This document shows positions 36,034-45,042 of a stretch of 64,000 bases of DNA, one piece after another. Position 1 is the first letter of the stretch; each line of letters opens with the position of its first letter. The notes below the pieces were generated by a model. It made no database searches, was not told the DNA's origin, and saw nothing but the letters and a program-made list of their open reading frames with translations. Origin of the DNA: UBA4427 sp046351135 (GTDB taxonomy: Bacteria > Myxococcota_A > UBA9160 > UBA4427); contig JAXLZA010000001.1 in the NCBI GenBank assembly GCA_046351135.1, positions 806,001-870,000 of the forward strand. Direction: 5' to 3'. Position numbers and translations under genes: made by a program.

Positions 36034-37701
36034 ATGACGCCGCGCTCCGACTCCTCCGCCCCCGCCCCGGCCGCCTTTCCGGCCTCCCTCGCCGAGCACG
36101 TCCGCCGGCTCGCCCGCGAGCGGCCGAAGGCCCCCGCCTTCGTCGTCGACGAGCGGGTGCTCGACTGGGCGGGCTACGACGCGGCCGCGGATCGCCTGGC
36201 CCGGGTCTTTCTCGCCCTCGGCCTCGCGCCGGGCGAGCGGATCGCCGTCTGGGTCCCGGACGGCACCCCCTTCCACGTCGCCTATCAAGCGGCCGAGCGC
36301 TGCGGCCTCGTCTGCCTCGGCCTGGCCCCTCGCTGCGGGGAGCGCGAGCTGGCGCATCTGCTGACCCTCGCCTCCGCCCGCGTCCTCGTCTCGGCCCCGG
36401 AGATGGCCGACGGCCCGGCCGCGGCCCGCGTCGCCCGCCTGCGGGAGCGCGGCATCGCGATCGAGTTCCACGTCACCCTCGCCGGCGACGGCTTTCCCGA
36501 GGACGCGATCGAGCTCGACGGTCGACCGGCGCCCCAGGCGAGCGCGCCCCCCGCCCCCTCGCTCGGTCTGCCGGCGACGGCGATCTCGCTCCTCAACACG
36601 ACCTCGGGCACGACGGGGCTGCCGAAGATCGTCGTCCACGACCAGCTGCGCTGGTTCCACTTCCATCGCCTCGCCGCCGACGTCGGCCATCTCGACGAGC
36701 GCGACGTCTTCATGAGCGCGCTCCCCGCCCCGGTCGGCTTCGGCCTCTGGACGGGCCACTTCACGCCGACGCTGCTCGGCGCGCCGACGGTGCTCACGCG
36801 CAAGTTCGACGCGCGGGCGACGATCGACGCCCTCGAGCGCCACCGGGTGACGGTGCTCGCCGCGGTCTCGACCCAGTTCATCATGCTGCTCGAGTCGGGC
36901 GGCTTCGACGGCGGCCGCGACCTCGTGCTGCGGGCGCTCTTCACCGGCGGCGAGGCGGTGCCCGAGCGGCAGGCGCGCAACTTCGAGCTCCGGACCGGAG
37001 CGTCGGTGCTCCAGTTCTACGGCTCGAACGAGACCGGAGCCGTCAGCGCCACGCGGCCCGAGGATCCGCCCACCAAGCGCCTCACGACGGCGGGCCGGCC
37101 GATCGCCGAGATGAATCTCCGGCTCTTCGACGCCGAGGGTCGCGACGTCACGGCGAGCGGGCGTGGACAACCGGCGGTGAAGGGACCGGTCGTCTCCCGC
37201 GGCTATCTGGGCGCGCCCGAGGCGAACGCCGCCCTCATCACGACGGACGGCTGGGTCAAGCTCGGCGATCTCGTCGAGCTCGACGCCGACGGCTACCTCC
37301 GCGTCATCGGCCGCACCGACGACATCATCATCCGCGGCGGCAAGAACCTCTCCGCCGCCGCCATCGAGGAGGGCGTCGCGCTCCATCCGAGCGTCGCGCT
37401 GGTCGCCGCGATCGGCATGCCCGATCGCATCTTCGGCGAGCGCGCGGCCGCCTACGTCGAGCTGCGCCCCGGCCAGACCCTCGAGCTCGAGGGCCTGCGC
37501 GAGCAGCTCAAGGCCCACGGCATCGCCCGCGAGCTCTGGCCCGAGGCCCTCGTCGTCCTGCCCGAGCTCCCCCGCGGCGTCGGGGGCAAGGTCGCGAAGG
37601 GGGCGCTGCGCGAGGACGCGAAGCAGCGCTTCGGCGACCCGACCGACGAGGATGCCCTCGCCCGCTCGCGCGCGGCCGACCGCGCCGGCGAGTTCTCGTG
37701 A
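36034..37701 (+). CDS. acyl-CoA synthetase (AMP-forming)
   Basis: A 555-residue ANL-superfamily ligase. The P-loop TTSGTTGLPK is near residues 189-198, with QFYGSNETGAVS, VKLGDLVELDADGY, GRTDDIIIRGGKN and the C-terminal catalytic lysine in GVGGKVAKG. It activates an organic acid as its CoA thioester. Position directly after a P450 and before an MFS permease, all behind operator site C, suggests it handles a substrate imported by the permease and oxidised by the P450. The substrate class is not evident. The start is the ATG 1 bp after the P450 stop. Confidence 0.87.
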   Translation: MTPRSDSSAPAPAAFPASLAEHVRRLARERPKAPAFVVDERVLDWAGYDAAADRLARVFLALGLAPGERIAVWVPDGTPFHVAYQAAERCGLVCLGLAPRCGERELAHLLTLASARVLVSAPEMADGPAAARVARLRERGIAIEFHVTLAGDGFPEDAIELDGRPAPQASAPPAPSLGLPATAISLLNTTSGTTGLPKIVVHDQLRWFHFHRLAADVGHLDERDVFMSALPAPVGFGLWTGHFTPTLLGAPTVLTRKFDARATIDALERHRVTVLAAVSTQFIMLLESGGFDGGRDLVLRALFTGGEAVPERQARNFELRTGASVLQFYGSNETGAVSATRPEDPPTKRLTTAGRPIAEMNLRLFDAEGRDVTASGRGQPAVKGPVVSRGYLGAPEANAALITTDGWVKLGDLVELDADGYLRVIGRTDDIIIRGGKNLSAAAIEEGVALHPSVALVAAIGMPDRIFGERAAAYVELRPGQTLELEGLREQLKAHGIARELWPEALVVLPELPRGVGGKVAKGALREDAKQRFGDPTDEDALARSRAADRAGEFS

Positions 37702-38969
37702 GCGATCGGAGGCCGACCCTGCGCGAGCGATTCGCGCAGACCGAGCTCCGGGGCCGGGCCCTCTGGGTCGTGATCGGGTGCCTCGTCTGCCAGATGGGGC
37801 TCGGCCTGACCTACGTGAAGAGCGGCCTCTCGGCCGATCTGATCGAGGCCCTCGGCATGACCCGCGCGCAGTTCTCGGGCGCGAACACCCCGCAGCTCGC
37901 GGTGCAGTCGCTCGCGAGCCCGCTCGCCGGCTTCCTGACCGTCCGCTACGGCGCGAAGGTCGTGCTGACGGCGTCGGCGATCCTCTTCGCCATCGTGTTC
38001 GTCGGCTTCTCGCAAATCGAGTCGGTGGCGGGGTTCTACTTCGCGATCGCCGGCGTCGGGCTCGGCGCGGCGGGCATGGGCGACGTCTCGGTCGGCCACG
38101 TCGTCGCCCAGTGGTTCCGCCGCCACCGCGGTCTCGCCCTCGGCATCGCCTACGCCGGCTCGAACCTCGGCGGCTCGGCGATGGTCTGGCTGACGGGCGC
38201 GGTGACCGCCCGCGCGGATTTCCGGACGGCGCTGCTCGCCGTCGCCGTCTTCTCGCTCGTCGTGCTGCTCCCCGCCGCGTTCTTCCTCGTCCGCGATCGG
38301 GAGGGCGCGCGCGTCGAGGTGGCCGGTGACGAGGCGAGCGCGGAGAACGGGACGCCGAGCGCCTCGGCGGCGGACGAGACCAGCCTCGACCTGCGCGCCG
38401 CCCTCCGGACCCGCACGTTCTGGATCCTGACGACGACGCTCTTCGCGTTCTTCTTCTACTTCAACGGCATCCTCGACCACTTCGTGCTGATCCTGACGGA
38501 TGCCGGCGTCTCCCACGAGGAGGCCGCGACCCGGCTCAGCCAGACCATCGGCCTCGGCATCGTGTCGAAGATCGTCGGGGGCTATCTCGCGGACCGCGTC
38601 TCGCAGGAGCACGCGATCCTCTACGACTACGGGCTGCTCGGCCTGAGCTCGGTCGTGCTGCTCTTCCTGCCGAACGCCGTGGTGCTGCCGGTCTTCGTGC
38701 TCTCGTACGGATTCAGCCAGGCGGCGCGGGACGTGGTGTGGCCGCTGGCGGTGGAGCGCTGCTTCGGCGCGCGGCATCTCGGCTCGATCTACGGCGCGAT
38801 GACGCTCGCCCTGCTCCCCGGCGCCGCCCTCGGCCCGCTCGCGGCGGCGGCCCTGCGCGATGCCCTCGGCGACTACCGGATGGCCTTCGTGCTCTTCATC
38901 GCGCTGAACGCGGCGGCGCTCGCGGCCCTCTTCTTCGTGCGCGACGAGCGCGCGCTTCGCACGACCTGA
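37698..38969 (+). CDS. major facilitator superfamily transporter
   Basis: A 423-residue membrane protein with about 12 hydrophobic helices, of the OFA/monocarboxylate-type MFS. Examples are LWVVIGCLVCQMGLGLTYV, AILFAIVFVGFSQI, FWILTTTLFAFFFYF and ALLPGAALGPLAAAAL. A cytoplasmic acidic loop (about 195-230) separates the two halves. It starts at a GTG that overlaps the ligase stop (GTGA). It probably imports the acid activated by the preceding ligase; the direction of transport is inferred from context. Confidence 0.85.
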   Translation: MSDRRPTLRERFAQTELRGRALWVVIGCLVCQMGLGLTYVKSGLSADLIEALGMTRAQFSGANTPQLAVQSLASPLAGFLTVRYGAKVVLTASAILFAIVFVGFSQIESVAGFYFAIAGVGLGAAGMGDVSVGHVVAQWFRRHRGLALGIAYAGSNLGGSAMVWLTGAVTARADFRTALLAVAVFSLVVLLPAAFFLVRDREGARVEVAGDEASAENGTPSASAADETSLDLRAALRTRTFWILTTTLFAFFFYFNGILDHFVLILTDAGVSHEEAATRLSQTIGLGIVSKIVGGYLADRVSQEHAILYDYGLLGLSSVVLLFLPNAVVLPVFVLSYGFSQAARDVVWPLAVERCFGARHLGSIYGAMTLALLPGAALGPLAAAALRDALGDYRMAFVLFIALNAAALAALFFVRDERALRTT

Positions 38970-39051
38970 GCGACCACCGCTCGGGCGCCGCGCGGCCGCC
39001 ACTCGACCGCCCATCGATCGCCGCGCAGATGCGGCTCGACCGCGCCGGGGC

Positions 39052-40242
39052 CTACTTCGCCTGGGCGATCGCCTCCGAGAACGCGAGGCCCTCGGCGATC
39101 CAGCGCCGCGCGGCGTTGAGCTGGCGCGGGCGCTTGCAGCCGACGGCCCCGACGAGCTTGCCGCCCCGGCCGAAGAGCACGAGGAACTTGTCCTCGTCGA
39201 GATTGCCCAGGCAGACGTGCATCTCGTCGTCCGGCCGGAACTCCCCCGCGACCGCGAGCCGCAGGTCGAACTGATCGGTCCAGACGTAGGGCACCGCGGC
39301 AAGCGGCTCGACGCGGCCGTGGACGATCCGCTTCGCGACCACCTCCGACTGCTCGACGGCGCTCGTCCAATGCTCGAAGCGCGGGCGCTCCGGGTAGCGC
39401 GGGTTGATCCAGCGCGCGCAGTCGCCAAGGGCGGAGATGCCGGGACGCGAGCTCGCGCCGGTCGCGTCGCACAGGATGCCGTTGTCGATCACGAGCCCCG
39501 AGTCGGCGAGCCAGCCGACCGAGGGCGCCGCCCCGACGCCGACGACGACGACGTCGGCGGGGATGACGCGGCCGTCGGCGAGGCGGACGCCCTGGACCCG
39601 CCCCTCCCCTTCGAAGGCCGCGACGCCGACCCCGAGATGGAACTCGACCCCCGCCTCCCGATGGCGCCGCGCGACCCGCTCTCCGAGGATCGGCCCGAGG
39701 CCGCGGATCAGCGGCGCGGGCAGCGGCTCGACGACGGTGACCGGGCAGCCCTTCGCGCGGCAGCTCGCCGCGACCTCCATCCCGATGAAGCCGGCCCCGA
39801 TCACCACGACCCGCGGCGTCGCCGCGAGGGCCTCGCGCAAGCGGCGCGCGTCGTCGAGGGTCCGCAGCGCGAAGAGGCCCGCGAGCCCGCGTTCGAACGG
39901 GAGCCGACGCGCCTCGGCGCCCGTCGCGAGGACGATCGCGTCGGCCTCGACGCGGCTTCCGTCGGCGAGCGTGAGGGCGAGCGCCTGCGGATCGAGGGCG
40001 GTCGCCTTCTGGCCGAGGCGCCACTCCGCCCCGAGCGGCGCCACGCCGTCGCGCGCGAGGGCGAGCTTCTCGTCGGGCCAGCCGTCGACCAGGAACTGCT
40101 TCGACAGCGGCGGCCGGTCGTAGGGGAGCTCGGCCTCGGCGCCGATCATCGTGACCCGGCCCGCATACCCCTCGCGCCGCAGCGCCTCGAGAAAACGCAG
40201 CCCGGCGAGCGATGCGCCCACGACCGCGACGTGCTGAACCAT
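39052..40242 (-). CDS. NAD(P)H:ferredoxin reductase-like flavoprotein
   Basis: A 396-residue FAD/NAD(P) oxidoreductase of the putidaredoxin/rhodocoxin reductase type. The FAD-binding GxGxxG-like VVGASLAGLRFLEALR is at the start, then ELPYDRPPLSKQFL, the central NAD(P) motif VVIGAGFIGMEVAASC and the second FAD motif GISALGDCARW. Such proteins reduce the ferredoxins that feed cytochrome P450s or Rieske oxygenases. The nearby P450 operon is a possible client, but I saw no ferredoxin gene in the window. ATG with GGAGGAGAG upstream; it lies alone, divergent from the LLM gene. Confidence 0.88.
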   Translation of the reverse strand: MVQHVAVVGASLAGLRFLEALRREGYAGRVTMIGAEAELPYDRPPLSKQFLVDGWPDEKLALARDGVAPLGAEWRLGQKATALDPQALALTLADGSRVEADAIVLATGAEARRLPFERGLAGLFALRTLDDARRLREALAATPRVVVIGAGFIGMEVAASCRAKGCPVTVVEPLPAPLIRGLGPILGERVARRHREAGVEFHLGVGVAAFEGEGRVQGVRLADGRVIPADVVVVGVGAAPSVGWLADSGLVIDNGILCDATGASSRPGISALGDCARWINPRYPERPRFEHWTSAVEQSEVVAKRIVHGRVEPLAAVPYVWTDQFDLRLAVAGEFRPDDEMHVCLGNLDEDKFLVLFGRGGKLVGAVGCKRPRQLNAARRWIAEGLAFSEAIAQAK

Positions 40243-40417
40243 CTCCCGCTCTCCTCCGATTCCCCGTCCTTGCGCGGGGCTGCGGCGCCGGAATCGCCCC
40301 AGGATCCCGCGCGGACGGCCGAGCATAGAGGATCCCGGCCGGGGGCTCCCGGCGTGTCTGGCCAGCCCCCGGCCCGTCTGCGAGACTCGCCCGGCCTTCA
40401 CCCGCGAGGAGCGCCTC

Positions 40418-41296
40418 ATGCAGTTCTGGCAAGCCATCCCGTTCACCCACCCCGACGAGATGCTGGAGCTGGTCCCGGTCATCGAGGAGGCCGGCTTCGA
40501 GGGCGTGCTGCTCGCGGACCACGTCTTCGCCCCCGAGTCCTACGACTCCCGGTATCCCTACGACGACTCGGGGGAGCCGCCCTTCGACGAGAAGACGCCG
40601 TTCCCGGAGGTCTTCGCGACGATCTGCGCCCTCTCGATGGTGACGACGCGACTGCGCTTCATGCCGAACGTCTACGTCCTCCCGATGCGCCACCCGATCG
40701 AGGTGGCCAAAGGCCTCAGCACCGCCGCCGTCATCTCGAAGAACCGCGTCGTGTTCGGGATCGGGGCCGGCTGGCTGCAGGAGGAGTTCGAGATCCTGGG
40801 CCAGCCCTTCGAGGGCCGCGGCCGCCGGATGGACGAGCAGATCCCGATCGTCCAGAAGCTCCTGCGCGGCGAGGTCGTGTCCGCCGACGGCGAGTTCTAC
40901 AAGTTCGCGCCGCTTCGGCTCAATCCGGTGCCGACGCAGACCGTGCCCTTCTGGATCGGCGGCATGAACGCGGCGGCGCTGCGCCGGGCAGCCCAGTACG
41001 GCCACGGCTGGACCGGCGCGGGCACGAGCTTCGACGAGACCGTCGCGATCCTGAAGGACCTGCACGCACGACGGAAGGCCTTCGGCCGGGACCAGGAGCC
41101 CTTCGACTGCTGCATCCCGCTGACGGAGCCGCTGCCGGCCGACAAGATGAAGCAGCTGATCGACCTCGGCATGACGGGCACCGTCAGCTGGCCGCTCTCC
41201 TTCCAGATGCCGCCCGGTGCGACGATGCAGCAGAAGAAGGACAAGCTCCGCCAGCTCGGAGACACCATGATCGCCCCCGTCAACGGCCGGCGTTAG
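40418..41296 (+). CDS. LLM-class flavin/F420-dependent oxidoreductase
   Basis: A 292-residue luciferase-like TIM-barrel protein. Family features are the N-terminal IPFTHPDEMLELVPVIEEAGFEG, LLADHVFAPES, the MPNVYVLPMRHPIEVAKGLST strand-helix and FGIGAGWLQEEFEILGQPFEGRGRRMDEQI (read in parts: FGIGAGWLQEEF, FEGRGRRMDE). Many such proteins use coenzyme F420, others FMN; the cofactor cannot be fixed here. Monocistronic, preceded by GCGAGGAGCG. The substrate is unknown. Confidence 0.85.
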   Translation: MQFWQAIPFTHPDEMLELVPVIEEAGFEGVLLADHVFAPESYDSRYPYDDSGEPPFDEKTPFPEVFATICALSMVTTRLRFMPNVYVLPMRHPIEVAKGLSTAAVISKNRVVFGIGAGWLQEEFEILGQPFEGRGRRMDEQIPIVQKLLRGEVVSADGEFYKFAPLRLNPVPTQTVPFWIGGMNAAALRRAAQYGHGWTGAGTSFDETVAILKDLHARRKAFGRDQEPFDCCIPLTEPLPADKMKQLIDLGMTGTVSWPLSFQMPPGATMQQKKDKLRQLGDTMIAPVNGRR

Positions 41297-41372
41297 GCAG
41301 CCTCCCCGCCGTCCGAGCGCGCCGGAGCCCCGGCGGCCCACGACCCGAAGCCCGCGATCCGGGACGGGGCGC

Positions 41373-41903
41373 TCAGCGCTCGCGGGCCGGCGCCCAGCCC
41401 CGGTCGTAGGGGGCCATCAGCTGCGAGTCGAGCTGCATCCGCGTGTGGAGCCAGCGGCCGTCCTCGAGGGCGTACTCGTCGTGCTCGACGCCGACCATCC
41501 ACATCGCGCGGCCTTCCTTCGTCGTCACCATCGCGAGCACGTCCCAGGTTCCCTTCGCACGCTCGCCCTCGACGCGGATCTCGGGCTTCACGAAGAAGTG
41601 CCACGCGTACTGGAGCGTCGGCTCCCGGAAGCGCTCGCGGATCGCGGCGCGCCCCTCGCAGCGGCCGAGGACGCCGCCGCCCTCCCAGACCGCGTCGATC
41701 GTGAAGAGCGATGCCAGCTGCTCGGCGACGACGTCGATCTCGGCCTGCGAGCGGGGGCCCTTGCGCGCATAGCGGGCGTCGGCGAGCGCGCCGTAGCGGC
41801 TCTTCAGCGCGAGGATCTCGGCGTGGGCCTCGGCGCGGGCGACCCGCACCTCGAGGGCCGCGATGCGATCGAGCAGAGACGACTCCGCCGCTTCCCGTGT
41901 CAT
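41373..41903 (-). CDS. NTF2/SnoaL-like protein
   Basis: A 176-residue cone-shaped alpha+beta protein of the SnoaL-like group. It has an N-terminal helix (SLLDRIAALEVRVARAEAHAEILALKSRY in part), then YGALADARY, LFTIDAVWEGGG, GRAAIRERF and repeated beta strands (WDVLAMVTTKEGRAMWMVG; HDEYALEDGRWLHTRM). Members include isomerases, dehydratases and polyketide cyclases, and many are uncharacterised. Context among steroid/acyl-CoA genes would allow a ketosteroid-isomerase-like role, but that is a guess. Confidence 0.8.
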   Translation of the reverse strand: MTREAAESSLLDRIAALEVRVARAEAHAEILALKSRYGALADARYARKGPRSQAEIDVVAEQLASLFTIDAVWEGGGVLGRCEGRAAIRERFREPTLQYAWHFFVKPEIRVEGERAKGTWDVLAMVTTKEGRAMWMVGVEHDEYALEDGRWLHTRMQLDSQLMAPYDRGWAPARER

Positions 41904-42025
41904 GCGATCGACTCCCTTCCCCGGCGCGCCTCGGCGGCCTCGGTGAATTCGGCTAGCCTCGCCCAGCCCGGAGGCCGGATGCAAGCGCGGCCTCGCCCGA
42001 CGGGGCTTCGCTCGAAAGGATCTCC

Positions 42026-43219
42026 ATGCCCGGTCCCCTCGCCGGCATCCGCATCGTCGATCTGACGACCATGGCGTCGGGTCCGCTGGCGACCTCGATC
42101 CTCGCCGACCAGGGCGCGGACGTGATCAAGGTCGAAGCGCCCGGCAAGGGTGACGCCCTGCGCACCATCGGCCCGAGCCGCGGCGGGCTCTCCGCGCTCT
42201 TCACGAGCCTGAACCGCAACAAACGCTCGATCGCGATCGATCTCCACCAGGGCGCCGGCGTGGCGCTCCTCGACCGCCTCGTCGCGCAGGCCGACGTCTT
42301 CGTCCAGAACTTCCGCCCGGGTGCGGTCGACCGGATGGGGATCGGGGCCGAGCGCTACCGCGCGCTCCATCCGGATCTCGTCTACGTCTCGATCAGCGGC
42401 TTCGGCGAGCGCGGGCCGATGGTGAACCGCGGCGTCTACGACTCGCTGATGCAGGCCTACGTCGGCGTCGCCGTCCACCAGGCGAACCTCCAGACCGGCG
42501 AGCCCGAGTTCGTCCGCAGCGTCGTCTGCGACAAGGGCACCGCGATCCAGACCTCGCAGCTGATCACCGCCGCGCTCCTCGCCCGCGCCCGGGGCGCCGG
42601 CGGCCAGCACCTCAAGGTCTCGATGCTGCACGCGAGCCTGGCCTTCCTCTGGCCCGACGGCATGCAGAACTACACCCTGCTCGGGGAAGGCGTCTCGGCC
42701 CCGCTCCTCAAGTCGGCGCTGCCGATGATCCGCCCCACCGCCGACGGCCACATCGCCATCAGCTACATCCAGGATCGGGAGTTTGCGGCCCTCTGTCGCG
42801 CGCTCGGCCGCGACGACCTCGCGAACGACCCTCGCTTCGAGAAGGCGGATCCCCGCGCGCGCCACGGCCGCGAGCTGCAGGCGCTGCTCGACGCGACGCT
42901 CCGGCGCTTCACGACGGCGCAGCTCCTCGCGCTGCTCGCCGAGGCCGACGTGCCCCACGCGACCGTCGGCGATCCGGCGACGATCCACCTCGACCCCCAG
43001 GTCGTGGCGAACGAGCTCGTCTTCGAGATGGACCACCCCGCGGCCGGGCACATGCGCCAGCCGAAGCCGCTCGGCGACTTCGAGAAGACGCCGGTCTCGG
43101 TCCGGCGCGGCGCGCCCCGGCACGGAGAGCACTCGCGGGAGATCGCGGCGGAGGCAGGGCTCGATCCGGCCGAGATCGGACGGCTCGTCGAGGGGGCGGT
43201 GCTGTTCGAGGCGGTCTGA
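42026..43219 (+). CDS. CaiB/BaiF (class III) CoA-transferase
   Basis: A 397-residue family III CoA-transferase that moves CoA between carboxylic acids through an aspartyl thioester. The expected nucleophile is Asp169 in VVCDKGTA. The N-terminal GIRIVDLTTMASGPLATSILADQGADVIKVE, NRNKRSIAIDL, NFRPGAVDRMGIG and VSISGFGERGP are all family hallmarks (the first is read in segments). In bile-acid degraders BaiF/BaiK transfer CoA between steroid acids, but the substrate here is not shown. Single gene, divergent from the NTF2-like gene. Confidence 0.87.
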   Translation: MPGPLAGIRIVDLTTMASGPLATSILADQGADVIKVEAPGKGDALRTIGPSRGGLSALFTSLNRNKRSIAIDLHQGAGVALLDRLVAQADVFVQNFRPGAVDRMGIGAERYRALHPDLVYVSISGFGERGPMVNRGVYDSLMQAYVGVAVHQANLQTGEPEFVRSVVCDKGTAIQTSQLITAALLARARGAGGQHLKVSMLHASLAFLWPDGMQNYTLLGEGVSAPLLKSALPMIRPTADGHIAISYIQDREFAALCRALGRDDLANDPRFEKADPRARHGRELQALLDATLRRFTTAQLLALLAEADVPHATVGDPATIHLDPQVVANELVFEMDHPAAGHMRQPKPLGDFEKTPVSVRRGAPRHGEHSREIAAEAGLDPAEIGRLVEGAVLFEAV

Positions 43220-43258
43220 GACCCGGCGGGGGGCGACCCGGCGGGCTCGCGCCCCTCC

Positions 43259-44404
43259 TCAGCCCGCGATCCCGACGCCCCGATCGATCACGACCTCGGC
43301 CACGCGCTCGGACAGCTCGCGCTCGTCCCACCACGACATCTGCAGCTGCTTGGCCCGGCGGAAGTAGAGCTGGATGTCGTACTCGATCGTGAAGCCGACG
43401 CCGCCCCAGATCTGCTGGCAGGTCGCCGTCGCGTCGCGAAACGCATGGCACATGAAGAGCTTCGCCAGCGGCGCGAGGCGCGAGACGTCCTTGCCGACCG
43501 AGCGCGACCAGGCCGCCTCGTAGACGAGCGTCGAGCCGCCCTCGATCTGCGTCGCCGCGTCGGCCAGGTAGTGGGAGATCGACTGGAAGGCGCCGAGGGG
43601 CTTGCCGAACTGATGGCGCGTCTTCGCGTAGTCGACGGTCATCTCGAGGGCCCGTCGCGCCCCGCCCGCCGCCTGCGCGGCCGCGAGGACGCAGCCGTCG
43701 AGCATGACGTCCTGCCAGGTCTTCCAGCCGGAGCCCGCCGCCCCGATCCGATCCTTCTCCGAGACGCGCACGCCCTCGAAGTCGACGCGATAGGTCGATT
43801 GCGAGCCGAGATTCCGGCGCTGCGAGAGCGTCACCCCCGCGGCCTGCGGATCGACGAGGAAGAGGTCGACGTCGGTCTCGCCCTGCCCCGTTCGCGCGAG
43901 CACGACGAGCCGCGTCGCCGCGCGGGCGAAGGTGACGTGCATCTTCGTGCCGGAGAGCCGGAACCCGTCGCCGTCCTTCACCGCCGCGAGCTGGACGCCC
44001 TTTGCCGCAAAGGAGCCGCGGGGCTCGAGCCAGGCCGGAGTCAGGATCGCCTCGCCCGAAGCGATGCGCGGGATCCAGGCCCGCTGCTGCTCGGCGCTCC
44101 CCGCCCGCAGGATCGCCCCGGCCGCGAGGACCGCCGACTCGAGATGCGGAGCCGGCGCGAGCGCCCGGCCGAGCTCCTCGTGGAGGATCGCCGCTTCGAG
44201 CAGCGTCTGCCCGCCGCCGCCCAGGGCCTCGGGGATCAGGATCCCGATGAGGCCCTGCTCGCCGAGCTGCTTCCAGAGCCCCTCCGCATGACCGCGCGGG
44301 TCGTCCTCGCAGGCCCGCACGACCTCGACGCTCGCGTGCTCCGCGCAGAGCGCGCGCACCATGTCGCGGAGGATCCCGTGCTCCTCGGTGAAATCGAGAT
44401 CCAT
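43259..44404 (-). CDS. acyl-CoA dehydrogenase, last gene of the racemase operon
   Basis: A 381-residue ACAD. The N-terminal domain is typical (FTEEHGILRDMVRALC, GLIGILIPEALGGGGQTLLE). The beta domain has AWLEPRGSF in place of SEPxAGSD. The C-terminal domain is conserved (YAKTRHQFGKPLGAFQSISHYLADAA; QIWGGVGFTIEYDIQLYFRRAK). The diverged beta domain suggests one chain of a heteromeric FadE, perhaps with the ACAD at the head of the same operon. It lies 69 bp downstream of a MaoC gene. Confidence 0.85.
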   Translation of the reverse strand: MDLDFTEEHGILRDMVRALCAEHASVEVVRACEDDPRGHAEGLWKQLGEQGLIGILIPEALGGGGQTLLEAAILHEELGRALAPAPHLESAVLAAGAILRAGSAEQQRAWIPRIASGEAILTPAWLEPRGSFAAKGVQLAAVKDGDGFRLSGTKMHVTFARAATRLVVLARTGQGETDVDLFLVDPQAAGVTLSQRRNLGSQSTYRVDFEGVRVSEKDRIGAAGSGWKTWQDVMLDGCVLAAAQAAGGARRALEMTVDYAKTRHQFGKPLGAFQSISHYLADAATQIEGGSTLVYEAAWSRSVGKDVSRLAPLAKLFMCHAFRDATATCQQIWGGVGFTIEYDIQLYFRRAKQLQMSWWDERELSERVAEVVIDRGVGIAG

Positions 44405-44473
44405 CTGCGTCTCCTCCTCGTCCGGAACCGGGCTCCGGCGCCGGACCGGGTCACCCGATCCGGCGCCCGGCGA

Positions 44474-44950
44474 TCAGGGCTTCCAGTCGTCGCCCTTGAG
44501 CTTCCAGGGATTGGCGTCCGCGCTCTCCGGGACGGCGATCTTCGCCTCGCACGAGACGCACTGCTTCGTCCCCGCCGTCAGCTCGATCTTGACGTCGACC
44601 CAGCCGGTGCCCTTCGCGGCCCGCTCGACCTTGGTCACCTTGCCCGCGAAGCGCATCGTGTCGCCCGGGTAGACCGAGTCCTTCATGCGGAACTTGATCC
44701 GGCCGAGGCGGCCCTTCGGGCCCGTCCAGTCGGTCAGGTAGCGCTCGAACCACGCCGCGAGATTCGGCGTGTTCATGATGATGTCGTCGAGACCGTTGTT
44801 GCCGGTCGCGAACTTGTAGTCGTGGTGCTGCGGCCGCCAGTCGCGGCTCGCCATGGCACCCAGCACCACGGTCACCGGCTTCACCGCCTTCTCGAGGACC
44901 GGCAGGTCCATCCCTTCCTTCACGTCGCCCAGCATCAGGTTTGCAGCCAT
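44474..44950 (-). CDS. MaoC-domain hydratase subunit
   Basis: A 158-residue hot-dog protein. WRPQHHDYKFA is the hydratase-type core segment near residues 43-53, followed by NTPNLAAWFERYLTDW, and the strand SVYPGDTMRFAGKVTKVE. It pairs with the upstream gene, an N-terminal MaoC/FAS1-type domain protein; together they would form one heteromeric enoyl-CoA hydratase, as with the separate MaoC chains (ChsH1/ChsH2) of cholesterol side-chain degradation. ATG with GGAGAAG upstream. Confidence 0.83.
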   Translation of the reverse strand: MAANLMLGDVKEGMDLPVLEKAVKPVTVVLGAMASRDWRPQHHDYKFATGNNGLDDIIMNTPNLAAWFERYLTDWTGPKGRLGRIKFRMKDSVYPGDTMRFAGKVTKVERAAKGTGWVDVKIELTAGTKQCVSCEAKIAVPESADANPWKLKGDDWKP

Positions 44951-45042
44951 GATGATCTTCTCCGTCGTGCCACCCGTCGGGGCGGCCTGGCCTGCCCGCT
45001 CGGGACGTCCGCGCCGCGGCGTCCCGAAGAGCCGGCCCGATA

